A DNA stretch of 64,000 nucleotides from Bin5 sp965218625 (GCA_965218625.1 CBDCLG010000017.1:372001-436000); one strand, 5' to 3'; positions 19,511 through 28,816 are shown, counted from the first letter of the stretch. A program made the numbers and translations. The notes: generated from the sequence alone by a model not told the origin.

Positions 19511-20867
19511 TCAATCGCTGAATGAGAAGGAATAGAGCGTTGCGTCGCGCAGCTCAAAGATCAGCTGAATCTCGCGGCCTGCCAGCGCCGACAGGTCGCT
19601 CCCGTCGCGCCATTGCAGCGGATGATCGGTGACATCGGCATCGACCGGAAGCGAGTCGGCGAGGCTCCTGCCGTCGACCTCCTTCACCGCCGCCCTGATC
19701 ATACCGCCGCCGGCGTCGGCGCTGACGCGGAGCCGGTGTCCGCTGCACGTTACAGGCTGCGTTACGAGCGTGGCGGTCTGTGCTCCTGTTGGCCGGCGTC
19801 AGTCCGGCAAACCCATCCGGCCGCAGGGTCGCCAGCCCAAGATAGGCGGAGCGCCAGTCGGTGTGGGGGCCGTCGCTGCCGCCGTAGTAGAGCTGCAGGC
19901 GCCCGTCCTTGAGGAACGGATAGGCCGCGGCGTAGACGCAGCCCCAATCGAAGCTGCCTTCCGCGCCGCGCTCGATCAGCGGCGTGCCCGGTGCGACGCG
20001 CTGCCATTGCACGGTGTCCCGGCTCCAGGCCAGCTCGCAATCGACGAGGTCGGTCGCGGTGTCGAACATCATCACGAGACCGAGATAGAGCTGGGCCCAG
20101 GGGAAGACGATCAGCGCATAGGTCTGGCGGTCCGGTTCGTCGGGCAGGGCCTGCAGGACCTCGACCGCGCGCGTCCAGCTTTTGAAGTCCGCGCTTTCGG
20201 TGCGGCCGACGGTGCGCTGGCGCCCGTCCCACAGGCGGGTGATGCCGACATATCTGCCATGGCGTTCATCCCAGAACAGATTGTTGTGGGTATCCCAGCG
20301 GGCGTCGATCTCCGGGCAGGGTTGGATGGGGGACCAGTGCAGGCCGTCGGGCGAGCGGGCGACGCCGCCCTCCATAAAGGCCTTGAACCTGCCGGCCGGA
20401 TCGGGATCATGGGGGTCGAGCGTGACACCGACGCCGTGGACATCGCGCATGACCAGGTTGTTGCGGGTGGAACCGTTGAACTCGATCAGGCCGAGCTCCG
20501 GCCTGTCCCAGTGGATGCCGTCGGTGGAGACGGCGTAGCAGACGCCCATCTCGCGGTGCTTGCGGATCTGATTTTCAGCCCCGGCTTTGGCCAGCGCAGC
20601 GCGGTAGGCGCCGGGTTGGCGTTGCGCCGGCGGGGTGTCGATGGTGGCCACGTCGATGATGAAGGGATTGTACCAGCACTTATAGAGGCTGTCGGTCGGG
20701 TCGAAGATGACGTTGGCGTAAAGGTTGTCGTGGCGGATCTCCCAGGGCAGGTCCTCGCCGAACAGAGGGTTTTGGCCTGCCTTGCGGGCTTGGCCGGGCC
20801 GGACCATGAGATCTTCGGCCTCCGCCCAGAGGGAGGTGTCGAGCAGGAGGTATCTGTCGTGGCTCAT
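19511..20867 (-). CDS. Glycosidase-like beta-propeller protein, frameshifted near 3' end
   Basis: Resembles GH32/GH43-type five-bladed propeller proteins: repeated blade motifs such as YAVSTDGIHWDRPELG, VARSPDGLHWSP, WSRDTVQWQRV and LQLYYGGSDG. An uninterrupted frame ends at 19554, but near 19,785, after GFAGLTPA, the sensible sequence moves to another frame (QTATLVTQPVTCSGHRLRV ... SLADSLPVD) and ends at 19511. One extra base, real or an error, explains it. The start overlaps the permease stop as ATGA, so the gene is translationally coupled. No signal peptide is seen, suggesting intracellular action on imported sugar. Catalytic residues were not assigned with confidence. Confidence 0.72.
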
Positions 20868-21739
20868 GTGCCGGTCCTCCCGGTCAGGGCGATGCCGCGC
20901 ACCATATACTTCTGGCCGATGAAGAAGACGGCGATCATCGGCAGCGAGGTGAAGACGGTGGCCGCCATCAGCAGTCCCGGCACGGGATCGCCCTGCGCGA
21001 TCTGCCAGCGCAGGAAGGCGAGGCCGATGGCGACGGTGTAGGTGCTGTCCTGGCTGAGATAGATGACCTGTTTTACGAAATCGGTCCAGACGTTGATGAA
21101 GGCGAAGATGGCGATCGTCGCCAGCACCGGCTTGGTCAGCGGCAGGAGGATGCGCCAGTAGATGCCCAGCTCGTTGCAGCCGTCGATTTTGGCGGCGTCG
21201 TCGAGCTCGGACGGCAGGGTCATGAAGAACTGGCGCATGAGAAAGACGTAGACGGGGTTGGCGAAGTAGCTGGGCACGATGAGCGGAAGCCAGGTGCCGA
21301 CCCAGCCGATATCCCTGTAGAGCAGGAAGCGGGGAATGATGACGACCCAGAAGGGGAGCATCATCGTACTGAGGAGGACCATGAAGAGAAAGTTGCGGCC
21401 CCAGAACTTGAGGCGGGAGAAGCCGTACCCGACCAGGGAGGCGCTGATCAGCTCGCCGACGACGGAGAGCGAGACGATGATGGCGGTGTTGATAAAGTAG
21501 CGGCCAAAGGGGACGCTGTTCCAGGCGCTGGGATAGTTGCCCAGATAGAGGCGGAGGGGAAGAGCCGCATCGGGAATCTGATTGAAGTCCTCATAGGTTT
21601 TGAGCGAGCTCATGAGGACCCAAAAGAGCGGAAAGATGAACCAGACGAAGCCGAAGGCCAGCAGGATGTAGGCGAGCAGGTCGCGCAGGCGGCGCTGGGT
21701 CGTCTTGCTTTTGCTCCAGGAAGCGGTCAGGGCGGACAA
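20864..21739 (-). CDS. Carbohydrate ABC transporter permease (MalG-type, CUT1)
   Basis: Inner-membrane permease, 291 aa, about six hydrophobic helices. The EAA-type coupling loop reads DGCNELGIYWRILLPLTKP. The N-terminal helix ILLAFGFVWFIFPLFWVLMSSLK is typical of MalG/UgpE. It lies 6 bases after the partner permease and overlaps the glycosidase-like gene by 4 bases. No sugar-binding protein or ATPase gene is next to it; CUT1 systems often share one ATPase encoded elsewhere. Confidence 0.9.
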   Translation of the reverse strand: MSALTASWSKSKTTQRRLRDLLAYILLAFGFVWFIFPLFWVLMSSLKTYEDFNQIPDAALPLRLYLGNYPSAWNSVPFGRYFINTAIIVSLSVVGELISASLVGYGFSRLKFWGRNFLFMVLLSTMMLPFWVVIIPRFLLYRDIGWVGTWLPLIVPSYFANPVYVFLMRQFFMTLPSELDDAAKIDGCNELGIYWRILLPLTKPVLATIAIFAFINVWTDFVKQVIYLSQDSTYTVAIGLAFLRWQIAQGDPVPGLLMAATVFTSLPMIAVFFIGQKYMVRGIALTGRTGT

Positions 21740-21745
21740 GACGGG

Positions 21746-22471
21746 CTACTCCTCACCCTCGTAGTAGACCCAGAAGCGGGCGACGCGGAAGTTGATAACG
21801 GTCAGGGCGAGGATGATGAGGAAGATCATCCAGGCCAGCGCGGAGGCATAGCCCATGCGGTAGAACTCAAAGGCCTGGCGATAGAGATAGAGGCCGTAGA
21901 AGAGGGTGGCGGTGCCGGGGCCGCCATTGGTCATAATAAAGGCCTCGACAAATGATTGCATGACGCCGATCGTGGTAACGATCACGTTGTAGAAGATGGC
22001 GGGCGAGATCTGGGGCAGGGTGACGTGCCAGAACTTGGCCCATTCGCCGCCGCCGTCGAGCTCGACGGCCTCGTAGAGATGCTGGGGAACGCCCTGCAGG
22101 GCGGCGAGGATGATGAGCATGGCCGCGCCGGCGGTAGCGAGGGCTTTAAGCGCCAACGACGGCAGCGCCCAGGAGGTATCGAAGAGCCAGTTGGGGCCCT
22201 CGATGCCAACCCAGCCGAGGGCGGCGTTGACGGGCCCGTTCTTGGCCAGAATCGTGGTCCACAGCAGGGCGAGACCGACGCCGCCGATGACGCTGGGCAT
22301 GTAGAAGGAGGTGCGGAAGAAGGGGATGCCGCGCACGGCCTGGTTGAGCAGAATGGCGACGAAGACGCTGATGAATGTGCCGGCGGGCACGGTGATGCCA
22401 TTGAGAGGTCCAAGCCAAAAATGTAGCACCTGAGCGAGTCCTGTTATAAAATAGGCCTGACGCACTGCCAT
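21746..22471 (-). CDS. Sugar ABC transporter permease (MalF-type), 5'-truncated
   Basis: Partner of the MalG-type permease. The core is well conserved (LLNQAVRGIPFFRTSFYMPSV; coupling loop ELDGGGEWAKFWHVTLPQISP; NGGPGTAT), but at 241 aa it is some 50-60 residues shorter than family members. The first 25 residues do not look like the normal first transmembrane helix and periplasmic loop; family-like sequence starts at about VPAGTFISVF (near 22,395). The upstream part, and the binding-protein gene that usually precedes it, appear to have been lost. Function is doubtful unless the shortened form still assembles. Confidence 0.8.
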   Translation of the reverse strand: MAVRQAYFITGLAQVLHFWLGPLNGITVPAGTFISVFVAILLNQAVRGIPFFRTSFYMPSVIGGVGLALLWTTILAKNGPVNAALGWVGIEGPNWLFDTSWALPSLALKALATAGAAMLIILAALQGVPQHLYEAVELDGGGEWAKFWHVTLPQISPAIFYNVIVTTIGVMQSFVEAFIMTNGGPGTATLFYGLYLYRQAFEFYRMGYASALAWMIFLIILALTVINFRVARFWVYYEGEE

Positions 22472-22517
22472 CTACAAAAACATCCCACTTTTGCCTACTT
22501 TTTGGAGAAGATCGCCC

Positions 22518-23285
22518 ATGCAATTTGGAATCTGTATGCCCATTGCCGATGTGGGGATCGCGCACGCGGCCGGCTTTGATTTCATCGAGCCGACGGTGCG
22601 CTCGCTGTCGCCGCTGGACCCCGATTTCGACACGATCCGGGCGCCGTTCGACCGCGCGCCGCTGCCAACGCCGGTCTTCAACGTCTTCGTGCCGACCGAG
22701 ATCCCGCTGACCGGGCCGGAGGTGGAATGGGAGCGGGTGGAGAGCTATCTCGAGGCGGCGATCGGGCGCGTGGCCGCGCTGGGCGGCGAGGCGATCGTCT
22801 TCGGCAGCGGCGGCGCACGGACCGTGCCGGACGGCTTTGCCAAGCAGGAGGCCAACGGGCAGCTGGTGCGCTTTCTGCGGCTGGCCGGGGGCGTGGCCGA
22901 GCGCAACGACGTCACGATCGTGATCGAGCCGCTGAATGCGCGCGAGTCGAACATCGTCAACAGCGTGGTCGAGGGAATGGAGCTGGCGCAGGCCGCCGGC
23001 CATCCACGCGTGCGGCTGCTGGCCGATCTCTTTCACATGATGGAGGACGGCGAGCCGCTGGAGAACATCACGACCTGCGCGGCCTGGCTGGACCACGTGC
23101 ACGTGGCCGACACGACGCGCGGCGCGCCGGGTGAAGGCGACTACCCGTATGCCGAGTTCTTCCGGCGGCTGCACGAGGGCGGCTACAGCGGGCGCATCTC
23201 GATCGAGTGCCGTTGGGATGATCTGGCCGCACAGGCCGGCCCGGCCGGGCAGTTCCTGCGCCGCATGTGGGACGAGACGCAATGA
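22518..23285 (+). CDS. Sugar phosphate isomerase/epimerase (xylose isomerase-like TIM barrel)
   Basis: TIM-barrel enzyme of the AP_endonuc_2 superfamily, probably isomerising or epimerising a keto-sugar. Likely metal ligands are the Glu of VIEPLN, Asp/His of LADLFHM, His of HVHVAD and Glu of ISIECRW. ATG 22518 follows GGAGAAG; the frame is open from 22491. Its stop overlaps the start of the next Gfo/Idh/MocA gene as ATGA, so the two are co-translated and probably act in one pathway. It is divergent from the ABC permease cluster. Confidence 0.88.
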   Translation: MQFGICMPIADVGIAHAAGFDFIEPTVRSLSPLDPDFDTIRAPFDRAPLPTPVFNVFVPTEIPLTGPEVEWERVESYLEAAIGRVAALGGEAIVFGSGGARTVPDGFAKQEANGQLVRFLRLAGGVAERNDVTIVIEPLNARESNIVNSVVEGMELAQAAGHPRVRLLADLFHMMEDGEPLENITTCAAWLDHVHVADTTRGAPGEGDYPYAEFFRRLHEGGYSGRISIECRWDDLAAQAGPAGQFLRRMWDETQ

Positions 23286-24334
23286 CACAGAACGCACAGT
23301 CCGAACTTGGTTTCGCCATTCTCGGCGCGGGGATGGTGGCGGAGTACCATTTGCAGGCGATCCGGGCCTGCGCCGAGCAGGGCGCGCGCCTGGTCGGCGT
23401 CGGCCACTACAATGCCGCCCGCTTCGGGGAAATCTCCGACCGCTTTGGCGTCGCGGCGAGGCCCTATGACGAGATTCTGGCCGACCCCGCGGTCGATGCG
23501 GTCTGCATCTGCACGCCCAGCGGTCAGCACGCGCAGCAGGCGATCGCGGCGGCATCGAACGGCAAGCATGTGCTGGTGGAGAAGCCGATGGCGCTGTCGC
23601 TGGCCGACGCCGACGCCATGATCGCGGCCTGCCGTCAGAACGGGGTGCAGCTGGGCGTCTGTCTGCAGCGGCGGGCGGAACCGCTCTTCCGGCGCGTGCA
23701 CGACGCGATCCACGGCGGCGACCTGGGCGAGATCACGCTCGGCGTGGTGACGATGCCCTATTTTCGCGATGAGGCCTACTACGCGCAGGCAGAGTGGCGC
23801 GGGACATGGGCCCTCGACGGCGGCGGCGTGCTGATGAATCAGGGCATTCACATCGTCGATCTGCTGCTCTGGTTCATGGGCGACCCGGTGGAAGTCCACG
23901 CCTTCGCCGATACGCGCCACCGTTCGGTCGAGATCGAGGACACGGCCGGCGCGGTGCTGCGCTTTGCCAACGGCGCGCTGGCGACGATCACGGCGACTGT
24001 AGCCGCGGAGCCGGGCTTCCCGCACCGGCTGGAGGTCTACGGCACGAACGGCGGCATCCAGATCGAGGGCGAGTCGGTACTGCGCTGGGGCCTGGCCGAC
24101 GCGTCCAAAGGTACGGTCGAGCCGTGGCCGCTGACGACCGAACAGGTCGATCCGGGCATGGCGGGCGACCCGCGCGGCATCTCGACCAGCGGCCATATAG
24201 CGATCCTGAATGATTTCATCGCCGGCATCCGCCGAGGCGAGGACCCGGTCATTGACGGCGCGGAGGGCAAGCGCAGTCTGGCGACGATTTTGGCGGTGTA
24301 TGGGGAACAGCAGTGGATAGTGGATAGTGGATAG
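23282..24334 (+). CDS. Gfo/Idh/MocA family oxidoreductase
   Basis: NAD(P)-dependent sugar dehydrogenase: Rossmann motif AILGAGMVAEYH, EKP motif LVEKPMALSL, and substrate-domain sequence GGGVLMNQGIHIVDLL with the conserved His. ATG 23282 overlaps the upstream isomerase stop. The last codons (QQWIVDSG, stop) are encoded by a GTGGATA tandem repeat that runs on past the stop, so the C-terminus has been rewritten by the repeat. An intact copy compared with the frameshifted relative at 11634. Confidence 0.9.
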   Translation: MTQNAQSELGFAILGAGMVAEYHLQAIRACAEQGARLVGVGHYNAARFGEISDRFGVAARPYDEILADPAVDAVCICTPSGQHAQQAIAAASNGKHVLVEKPMALSLADADAMIAACRQNGVQLGVCLQRRAEPLFRRVHDAIHGGDLGEITLGVVTMPYFRDEAYYAQAEWRGTWALDGGGVLMNQGIHIVDLLLWFMGDPVEVHAFADTRHRSVEIEDTAGAVLRFANGALATITATVAAEPGFPHRLEVYGTNGGIQIEGESVLRWGLADASKGTVEPWPLTTEQVDPGMAGDPRGISTSGHIAILNDFIAGIRRGEDPVIDGAEGKRSLATILAVYGEQQWIVDSG

Positions 24335-24358
24335 TGGATAGTGGATAGTGGATAGTGA
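24311..24358 (+). repeat. Heptamer tandem repeat (GTGGATA type)
   Basis: About six nearly exact copies of a 7-bp unit, AGTGGAT/GTGGATA. The array starts inside the last codons of the Gfo gene and supplies its stop codon. Same family as arrays at 27791, 28652, 40381, 45435 and 57376. Confidence 0.8.
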
Positions 24359-24448
24359 ACACCACAGGCTGCTACATATTGTTGATTTCGGAGAATTAGA
24401 GATGCGGGTGTCAGAGGGACGGAGGGCGCCGCGCTTACAGGAGTTGCT

Positions 24449-25318
24449 ATGAACAGTGCATCGTTTATGATCGGCGCGTTTGGGGACGAAATCGCGGACG
24501 ACCTGGAAACACAGCTGCAGGCGCTGAACGACCTGAAGATCCCATGCCTGGAGCTGCGCGCGGCGTGGGGGGTGAACGTGCTGAACCTGTCGGACGAGCA
24601 GGTTGCGCGGGTGCGGGCGCTGTGCGAAGAGTACGGGGTGACGGTCAGCGCGCTCGGGAGCCCGATCGGCAAGAGTCCGATCGAGGCGCCGATCGAGACG
24701 GAGGTGGAGAATCTGCGGCGGGTGATCGAGATCGGGCGGCAGCTGGGTACCGAAAACATCCGCATCTTCTCGTTTCATCCGCCGGGGGACAGCGACAGCG
24801 TCGACTACGACAGCTACGTGGACAGCGCCATTGAACGGATCGGCCGCCTGGTTGAAGTCGCCGAAGCGGAGGGCGTGATGCTGCTGCTGGAGAACGAGAA
24901 AGGGATCGTGGGCGATACGCTCGAGCGTTGCGTGAAGCTGGTCGATGCGCTGGAGAGCGAGCGCCTGGTCTTCCTGTGGGACCCGGCCAACTTTGTGCAG
25001 GTGGGCGAGGCGCGCCTTACGGAGCGCGGCTGGCCGTTGCTGCGCGACCGCGTGGGCTATGTACATATCAAGGATTGTACGCTGGACGGGACGGTGAAGG
25101 CGGCGGGTGAGGGGGACGGCCAGGTGCCCGAGCTGCTGACCGAACTCGTGAGCAGCGGCTACAAAGGGATGCTGGCGCTGGAGCCGCACCTGGCGATGGC
25201 GGGGCACAGCAGCGGCTTCAGCGGCCCGGACGGGATGGCGTACGCGGTCAAGGCGCTGCGGGCGGTGATGCGCGATGTGGGGGCCAGGGAAGTTTCGAGT
25301 TTTTGGCTTTTGGAGTGA
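24449..25318 (+). CDS. Sugar phosphate isomerase/epimerase family protein
   Basis: Second TIM-barrel isomerase of the cluster. Metal-binding positions are suggested by Glu in LLLENEKG, Asp in LWDPANF, His in VHIKDC and Glu in LALEPHL. 289 aa, normal for the family. It differs strongly from its three relatives at 22518, 28817 and 31644, so these are probably distinct activities rather than recent duplicates. The start ATG follows CAGGAGTTGCT. Substrate unknown. Confidence 0.88.
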   Translation: MNSASFMIGAFGDEIADDLETQLQALNDLKIPCLELRAAWGVNVLNLSDEQVARVRALCEEYGVTVSALGSPIGKSPIEAPIETEVENLRRVIEIGRQLGTENIRIFSFHPPGDSDSVDYDSYVDSAIERIGRLVEVAEAEGVMLLLENEKGIVGDTLERCVKLVDALESERLVFLWDPANFVQVGEARLTERGWPLLRDRVGYVHIKDCTLDGTVKAAGEGDGQVPELLTELVSSGYKGMLALEPHLAMAGHSSGFSGPDGMAYAVKALRAVMRDVGAREVSSFWLLE

Positions 25319-25329
25319 TTCCCAAATAA

Positions 25330-25395
25330 ACCAAGAGTTCTTGCATTGCCAGAGCGCGGCGTTTTCGATAATTCGTGGGATCAGAAGGAATCCAC
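25330..25395 (+). repeat. Direct repeat, left copy, flanking orphan gene
   Basis: A 66-bp segment beginning ACCAAGAGTTCTTGCATTGC and ending GGAATCCAC. It matches, with changes and a 28-bp gap, 26515-26608 on the other side of the orphan gene. It lies just after the stop of a sugar isomerase. Confidence 0.65.
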
Positions 25396-25529
25396 GTTAG
25401 GAAAAGTCGCCAAGTGTCATTGCTCGGTGCTCAAACCTCGACCCTACTCTTGGCAGAATCGGAAGGATACGGTGTTGAACGTGTTAGCCAAGCGTGGCTA
25501 AAATCCTTCCTTTTGTGGAGATTCCAAAG

Positions 25530-26489
25530 ATGACAAACGCCCCTGACATTGACTTGGCGGGTTGGGAAGTCCGAACGAACGTAGACCAACAAGCTTTGTA
25601 CAACTTGCTTGAATGTGTGATGGAGATAGCTCTTGCATTACAAGACCTAACTGGTACGTGGCAATCAGAAACTGAAGCAAAAGTCTTCGTAGAGTCACCG
25701 CTGATGGTTTCAAGCGCGAGAAGGATTTCAACATCAGTTAGGAAGCTCCTGCTTGATGGAAACGGTTCGCTATTGAAAAGGTGTGTCAAGGAACCGAATG
25801 TCCACCCTTTGAGACCGCCTTACAGTTCCCCTCCCCTGAACTTCGTGCGACACTTTGAGGAACAGAGGCTCACCCTAGGATGGGAAGACGGAGTAAGTAG
25901 CGATATCACTGTACCTGCGTTTGACCATACAATCACCATTCATCCGCTGTACGGCGTGCGTCACATTACTGGAATGAAGTTTGGACTTTTCAACCCATTC
26001 GACCACGACTCAGATCCGATCAAATTTCAAAGGTGGATGAACTCCAGCGTAATCGAGATAGACGGTCATCAATTCAAAGCAGAGCAACTTCTCCGCGATA
26101 TGTCCAATAAGGAAGGCGCACATATTGAAGACAATCACGCCTTGATAGTACCTGACGATTTAAACATCGATAAGGACAAGAACACTTTACATCGGCTCAG
26201 CAATGGTGTGAGGTTTGGGAGCTTAACATACCTGCAGATATTCTCTCTCTTCACCGGGCTGTACATAGTGAACAGAACCAGGACGCTATTGAGACAGTTG
26301 CCCTTCCCAAGAGACAATGAAGCGGTGGCCTACATTTGCGAAGCTATAACCCAATCCCCGCGAAGCATCACAACCGAACGTGCAGACGTACAGTTCACCA
26401 GTTATCCTCTAGCTGTACTGGGACACGGCAGGAACCTGAGAGGAGACTACAGTACAGGTGTAAATTCTAGCTTCAAGGTTCCAGAGTGA
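25530..26489 (+). CDS. Hypothetical protein between direct repeats
   Basis: I do not recognise this protein. It is about 319 aa from ATG 25530 (GGAG 12 bases upstream); a GTG at 25494 would add 12 residues. No signal peptide, transmembrane helix or nucleotide-binding motif is seen. The C-terminal third has a helical, charged region (HIEDNHALIVPDDLNIDKDKN) of the type seen in some phage- and plasmid-borne hypothetical proteins. Base composition is clearly lower in GC than the isomerase and GH88 genes on either side. It is bounded by imperfect direct repeats, so it probably arrived as a unit. Confidence 0.7.
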   Translation: MTNAPDIDLAGWEVRTNVDQQALYNLLECVMEIALALQDLTGTWQSETEAKVFVESPLMVSSARRISTSVRKLLLDGNGSLLKRCVKEPNVHPLRPPYSSPPLNFVRHFEEQRLTLGWEDGVSSDITVPAFDHTITIHPLYGVRHITGMKFGLFNPFDHDSDPIKFQRWMNSSVIEIDGHQFKAEQLLRDMSNKEGAHIEDNHALIVPDDLNIDKDKNTLHRLSNGVRFGSLTYLQIFSLFTGLYIVNRTRTLLRQLPFPRDNEAVAYICEAITQSPRSITTERADVQFTSYPLAVLGHGRNLRGDYSTGVNSSFKVPE

Positions 26490-26514
26490 GGAACTACAGT
26501 GATTCCCTTATGGA

Positions 26515-26608
26515 ACCAAGAATTTTTACATTGCAGGAGTAAGGGTGAAGCGCCCGAAATCCCAGAGAGCAGCATTATCGAGAATTCGTAGTACCAAAAG
26601 GGATCCAC
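26515..26608 (+). repeat. Direct repeat, right copy, flanking orphan gene
   Basis: 94-bp partner of 25330-25395: shared ACCAAGA-TT-TT-CATTGC at the start and AGAGC-GC-TT-TCGA-AATTCGT then GGATCCAC at the end, with 28 extra bases in the middle. Same orientation as the left copy. Confidence 0.65.
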
Positions 26609-26680
26609 TTTTTTCGTCTTTGGCCGGATTATCGCGCAGGAACAGCCGGGAACGAAGAGCGATCCAATTAGGAGAAGTCG

Positions 26681-27787
26681 ATGATTGACCATGAGAACCT
26701 GATAGCCAAATGTGAAAGAACGGTCGAGTTTGCGGCGAAGCAGCTGCGTCATCTGGTGGAGGCGCACCCGGACTTTTTCCCGATGTACACGCAGAACGGG
26801 AAGTGGATGCACAGCGGCGAGGCGTGGACCAACTGGTGCGAGGGCTTCCTCGGCGGGCAGCTGTGGCTGGTCTACAAGGCGACCGGCGACGACTATTTCC
26901 TGGAGAAGGCCGAGCACTATTCGCGGCTGCTGGAACACCGTAAGACGGACCGCAATGTGCATGACCTCGGCTTTCTGTTCCTGTCGACGTGGAAGCGCTG
27001 GTACGACCTGACGGAAGAGGAAGACAAGAACGCGGTCGTGATCGAGGCGGGGCAGACGCTGGCCAAGCGCTTCAAGGAGAAGGGGGAATACCTGCGCTCC
27101 TTTGTGTCGGACGAGAGCCTGTTCATCGATATTATGATGAACGTGCCGATCATCTTCTACGCGGCGCAGGAGACCGATGACGAGGAGCTGTGGGAGACCG
27201 CCTACCGGCACTGCCTGACGACGCGGCGCTACCTGGTGCGGGGCGACGGCAGCACGTCGCACGAAGGTATCTTCGACCTGGAGACGGGCGAATTTCTGCG
27301 GCAGACGACACACCAGGGCTGGCGCGACGATTCGTCGTGGGCGCGCGGGCTGGGCTGGTCGCTCTACGGCTTCGGCACGGTATACGGGATGACCGGCGAT
27401 GCGCGTTTTCTGAAGACGAGCCAGGACAACGCCTGGTTCTACATGGAGAATACGCCGGACGCCGGCGTGCCGCCGAATGACTGGGCGGAGCAGGAGCCGC
27501 AGAACCCGCATGAGAGCTCGGCCGCGGCGATCGCCGCCAGCGGGCTGATCCAGCTCTCGCAGCTGGTGGGCGACCCGGCGCTGGGCAAACAGTACCACGA
27601 CTACGCGCTGCAGATCGTGGATACGCTGACCGAGCCGGAGTTCCTGGCCGTCGACGATGAGGGCTGGGAGGGCATCCTCAAGCAGGGGATGTACCACGAA
27701 CAGCTGGGGCTGGGCGTGAACGAAAGCGTGATGTGGGGGGACCATTTCTTCCTGGAGGCGGTGTGCAAGGTGTTGGGGGTGGAATAG
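26681..27787 (+). CDS. Glycoside hydrolase family 88, unsaturated glucuronyl hydrolase
   Basis: Hydrates the 4,5-unsaturated uronic acid left at the non-reducing end of oligosaccharides by polysaccharide lyases, releasing it. The alpha/alpha-barrel pattern is clear: WMHSGEAWTNWCEGFLGG near residue 42; the two catalytic-pair Asp as D95 (VHDLGF) and D150 (FIDIMMNVP); substrate-binding HQGWRDDSSWARGLGW; and the end motif WGDHFFLEA. 368 aa, normal length, no signal peptide, so it acts in the cytoplasm on imported oligosaccharide. It implies that this organism uses lyase-cleaved acidic polysaccharide; no lyase gene is in the window. Confidence 0.92.
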   Translation: MIDHENLIAKCERTVEFAAKQLRHLVEAHPDFFPMYTQNGKWMHSGEAWTNWCEGFLGGQLWLVYKATGDDYFLEKAEHYSRLLEHRKTDRNVHDLGFLFLSTWKRWYDLTEEEDKNAVVIEAGQTLAKRFKEKGEYLRSFVSDESLFIDIMMNVPIIFYAAQETDDEELWETAYRHCLTTRRYLVRGDGSTSHEGIFDLETGEFLRQTTHQGWRDDSSWARGLGWSLYGFGTVYGMTGDARFLKTSQDNAWFYMENTPDAGVPPNDWAEQEPQNPHESSAAAIAASGLIQLSQLVGDPALGKQYHDYALQIVDTLTEPEFLAVDDEGWEGILKQGMYHEQLGLGVNESVMWGDHFFLEAVCKVLGVE

Positions 27788-27790
27788 AAG

Positions 27791-27825
27791 CAGTGGTTAG
27801 TGGATAGTGGATAGTTTTTAGTGAC
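27791..27825 (+). repeat. Heptamer tandem repeat after GH88 gene
   Basis: Four to five units (CAGTGGT, TAGTGGA, TAGTGGA, TAGTTTT) starting 4 bases after the GH88 stop codon. Same degenerate 7-bp family as the array at 24311. Confidence 0.7.
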
Positions 27826-27869
27826 GGCTTAGCGGCTGTCTGGCAATCGGGAAGCAGGAAGGTGACAGT

Positions 27870-28646
27870 ATGGCCAAAGTAGCCTTGGTCACGGGCGCGG
27901 GGCGCGGCATTGGGCGGGGGATTGCGCTGGCGCTGGCAGAGGCGGGCTGGGGGGTGGTGATCAACTATCGCGGCAATGCGGCGACGGCGAACGAGACGGC
28001 CGGGCTGGCGCGGGATGCGGGCGGCGAGGCGCTGGTGGTGCAGGCCGATATCGGCGCGGCCGCGGACCGGGCGCGGCTGGTGGAGGCGGCGCTCGAGCGC
28101 TTCGGGCGCATCGATCTGCTGGTGAACAACGCCGGCATGGGCCCGCGCACACGCCTCGACATTCTGGAAACGACCGAGGCCTCCTACGACGAGGTGATGA
28201 ACGTAAACCTGAAAGGGCCGTTCTTCCTCAGCCAGCTGGTTGCGCGCACGATGCTGGAGGGGCTGGAGCCGGGCGTCGAGCGCGCGGAGGCGCCGAAGAT
28301 CATCAACATCGGCTCGATCAGCGCCTACACGAGCAGCCCGACGCGCGGCGAATACTGTATCTCGAAGGCGGGCGTCACGATGATGACGCTCCTGTTCGCC
28401 GACCGGCTGGCAGAGAGCGGGATCAACGTCTACGAGGTACGGCCCGGCATCGTCGAGACCGACATGACGAGCGGCGTGAAGGGTAAGTACGACAAGCTGA
28501 TCGGCGACGGCCTGACCCCGATCCGCCGCTGGGGGCAGCCGGAGGACGTGGGCCGGGCGGTGGTCGCGGTGGCCGAGGGGCGGTTCCCGTTCTCCACCGG
28601 AGAAGTCCTGAACGTGGACGGCGGCTTCCATATGCACAGGCTGTAG
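27870..28646 (+). CDS. SDR family oxidoreductase (3-ketoacyl-ACP reductase-like)
   Basis: Short-chain dehydrogenase with TGAGRGIGRG, NNAGMG and catalytic YCISKAG; 258 aa. The nearest general type is FabG/KduD-like. Being next to GH88, a role in reducing or oxidising a uronate-derived keto-sugar is plausible but inferred. It sits between heptamer arrays on both sides. Confidence 0.9.
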   Translation: MAKVALVTGAGRGIGRGIALALAEAGWGVVINYRGNAATANETAGLARDAGGEALVVQADIGAAADRARLVEAALERFGRIDLLVNNAGMGPRTRLDILETTEASYDEVMNVNLKGPFFLSQLVARTMLEGLEPGVERAEAPKIINIGSISAYTSSPTRGEYCISKAGVTMMTLLFADRLAESGINVYEVRPGIVETDMTSGVKGKYDKLIGDGLTPIRRWGQPEDVGRAVVAVAEGRFPFSTGEVLNVDGGFHMHRL

Positions 28647-28651
28647 AAGGG

Positions 28652-28787
28652 CGGTGGCCGGTTGCCAGTTGCCAGTGGTCGGTGGCCGGTGGTCGGTGGT
28701 CGGTTGCCAGTGGCCGGTGGTCGGTGGCCGGTGGTCGGTTGCCAGTGGTCGGTAGTCGGTTGCCAGTGGTTAGTGGTTCGTGGATAG
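28652..28787 (+). repeat. Long degenerate heptamer array (about 19 units)
   Basis: 136 bp of in-register 7-bp units such as GGTGGCC, GGTTGCC, AGTGGTC, GGTGGTC and AGTGGTT, starting 6 bases after the SDR stop. Period 7 is kept throughout with no indels; only positions 1, 4 and 6-7 vary much. The longest of the six arrays in the window. Confidence 0.85.
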
Positions 28788-28816
28788 AGGTTGGGAGATA
28801 GGGGAGGCTTTGAGGG

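Noticed and set aside
23183..25207. A 674-codon minus-strand open frame
   Set aside because: Antisense to the Gfo and isomerase genes, with translated heptamer repeats in it; no family resemblance.
28652..28787. Possible CRISPR array
   Set aside because: The period is 7 bp with no spacers and no cas genes; it is a degenerate tandem repeat.
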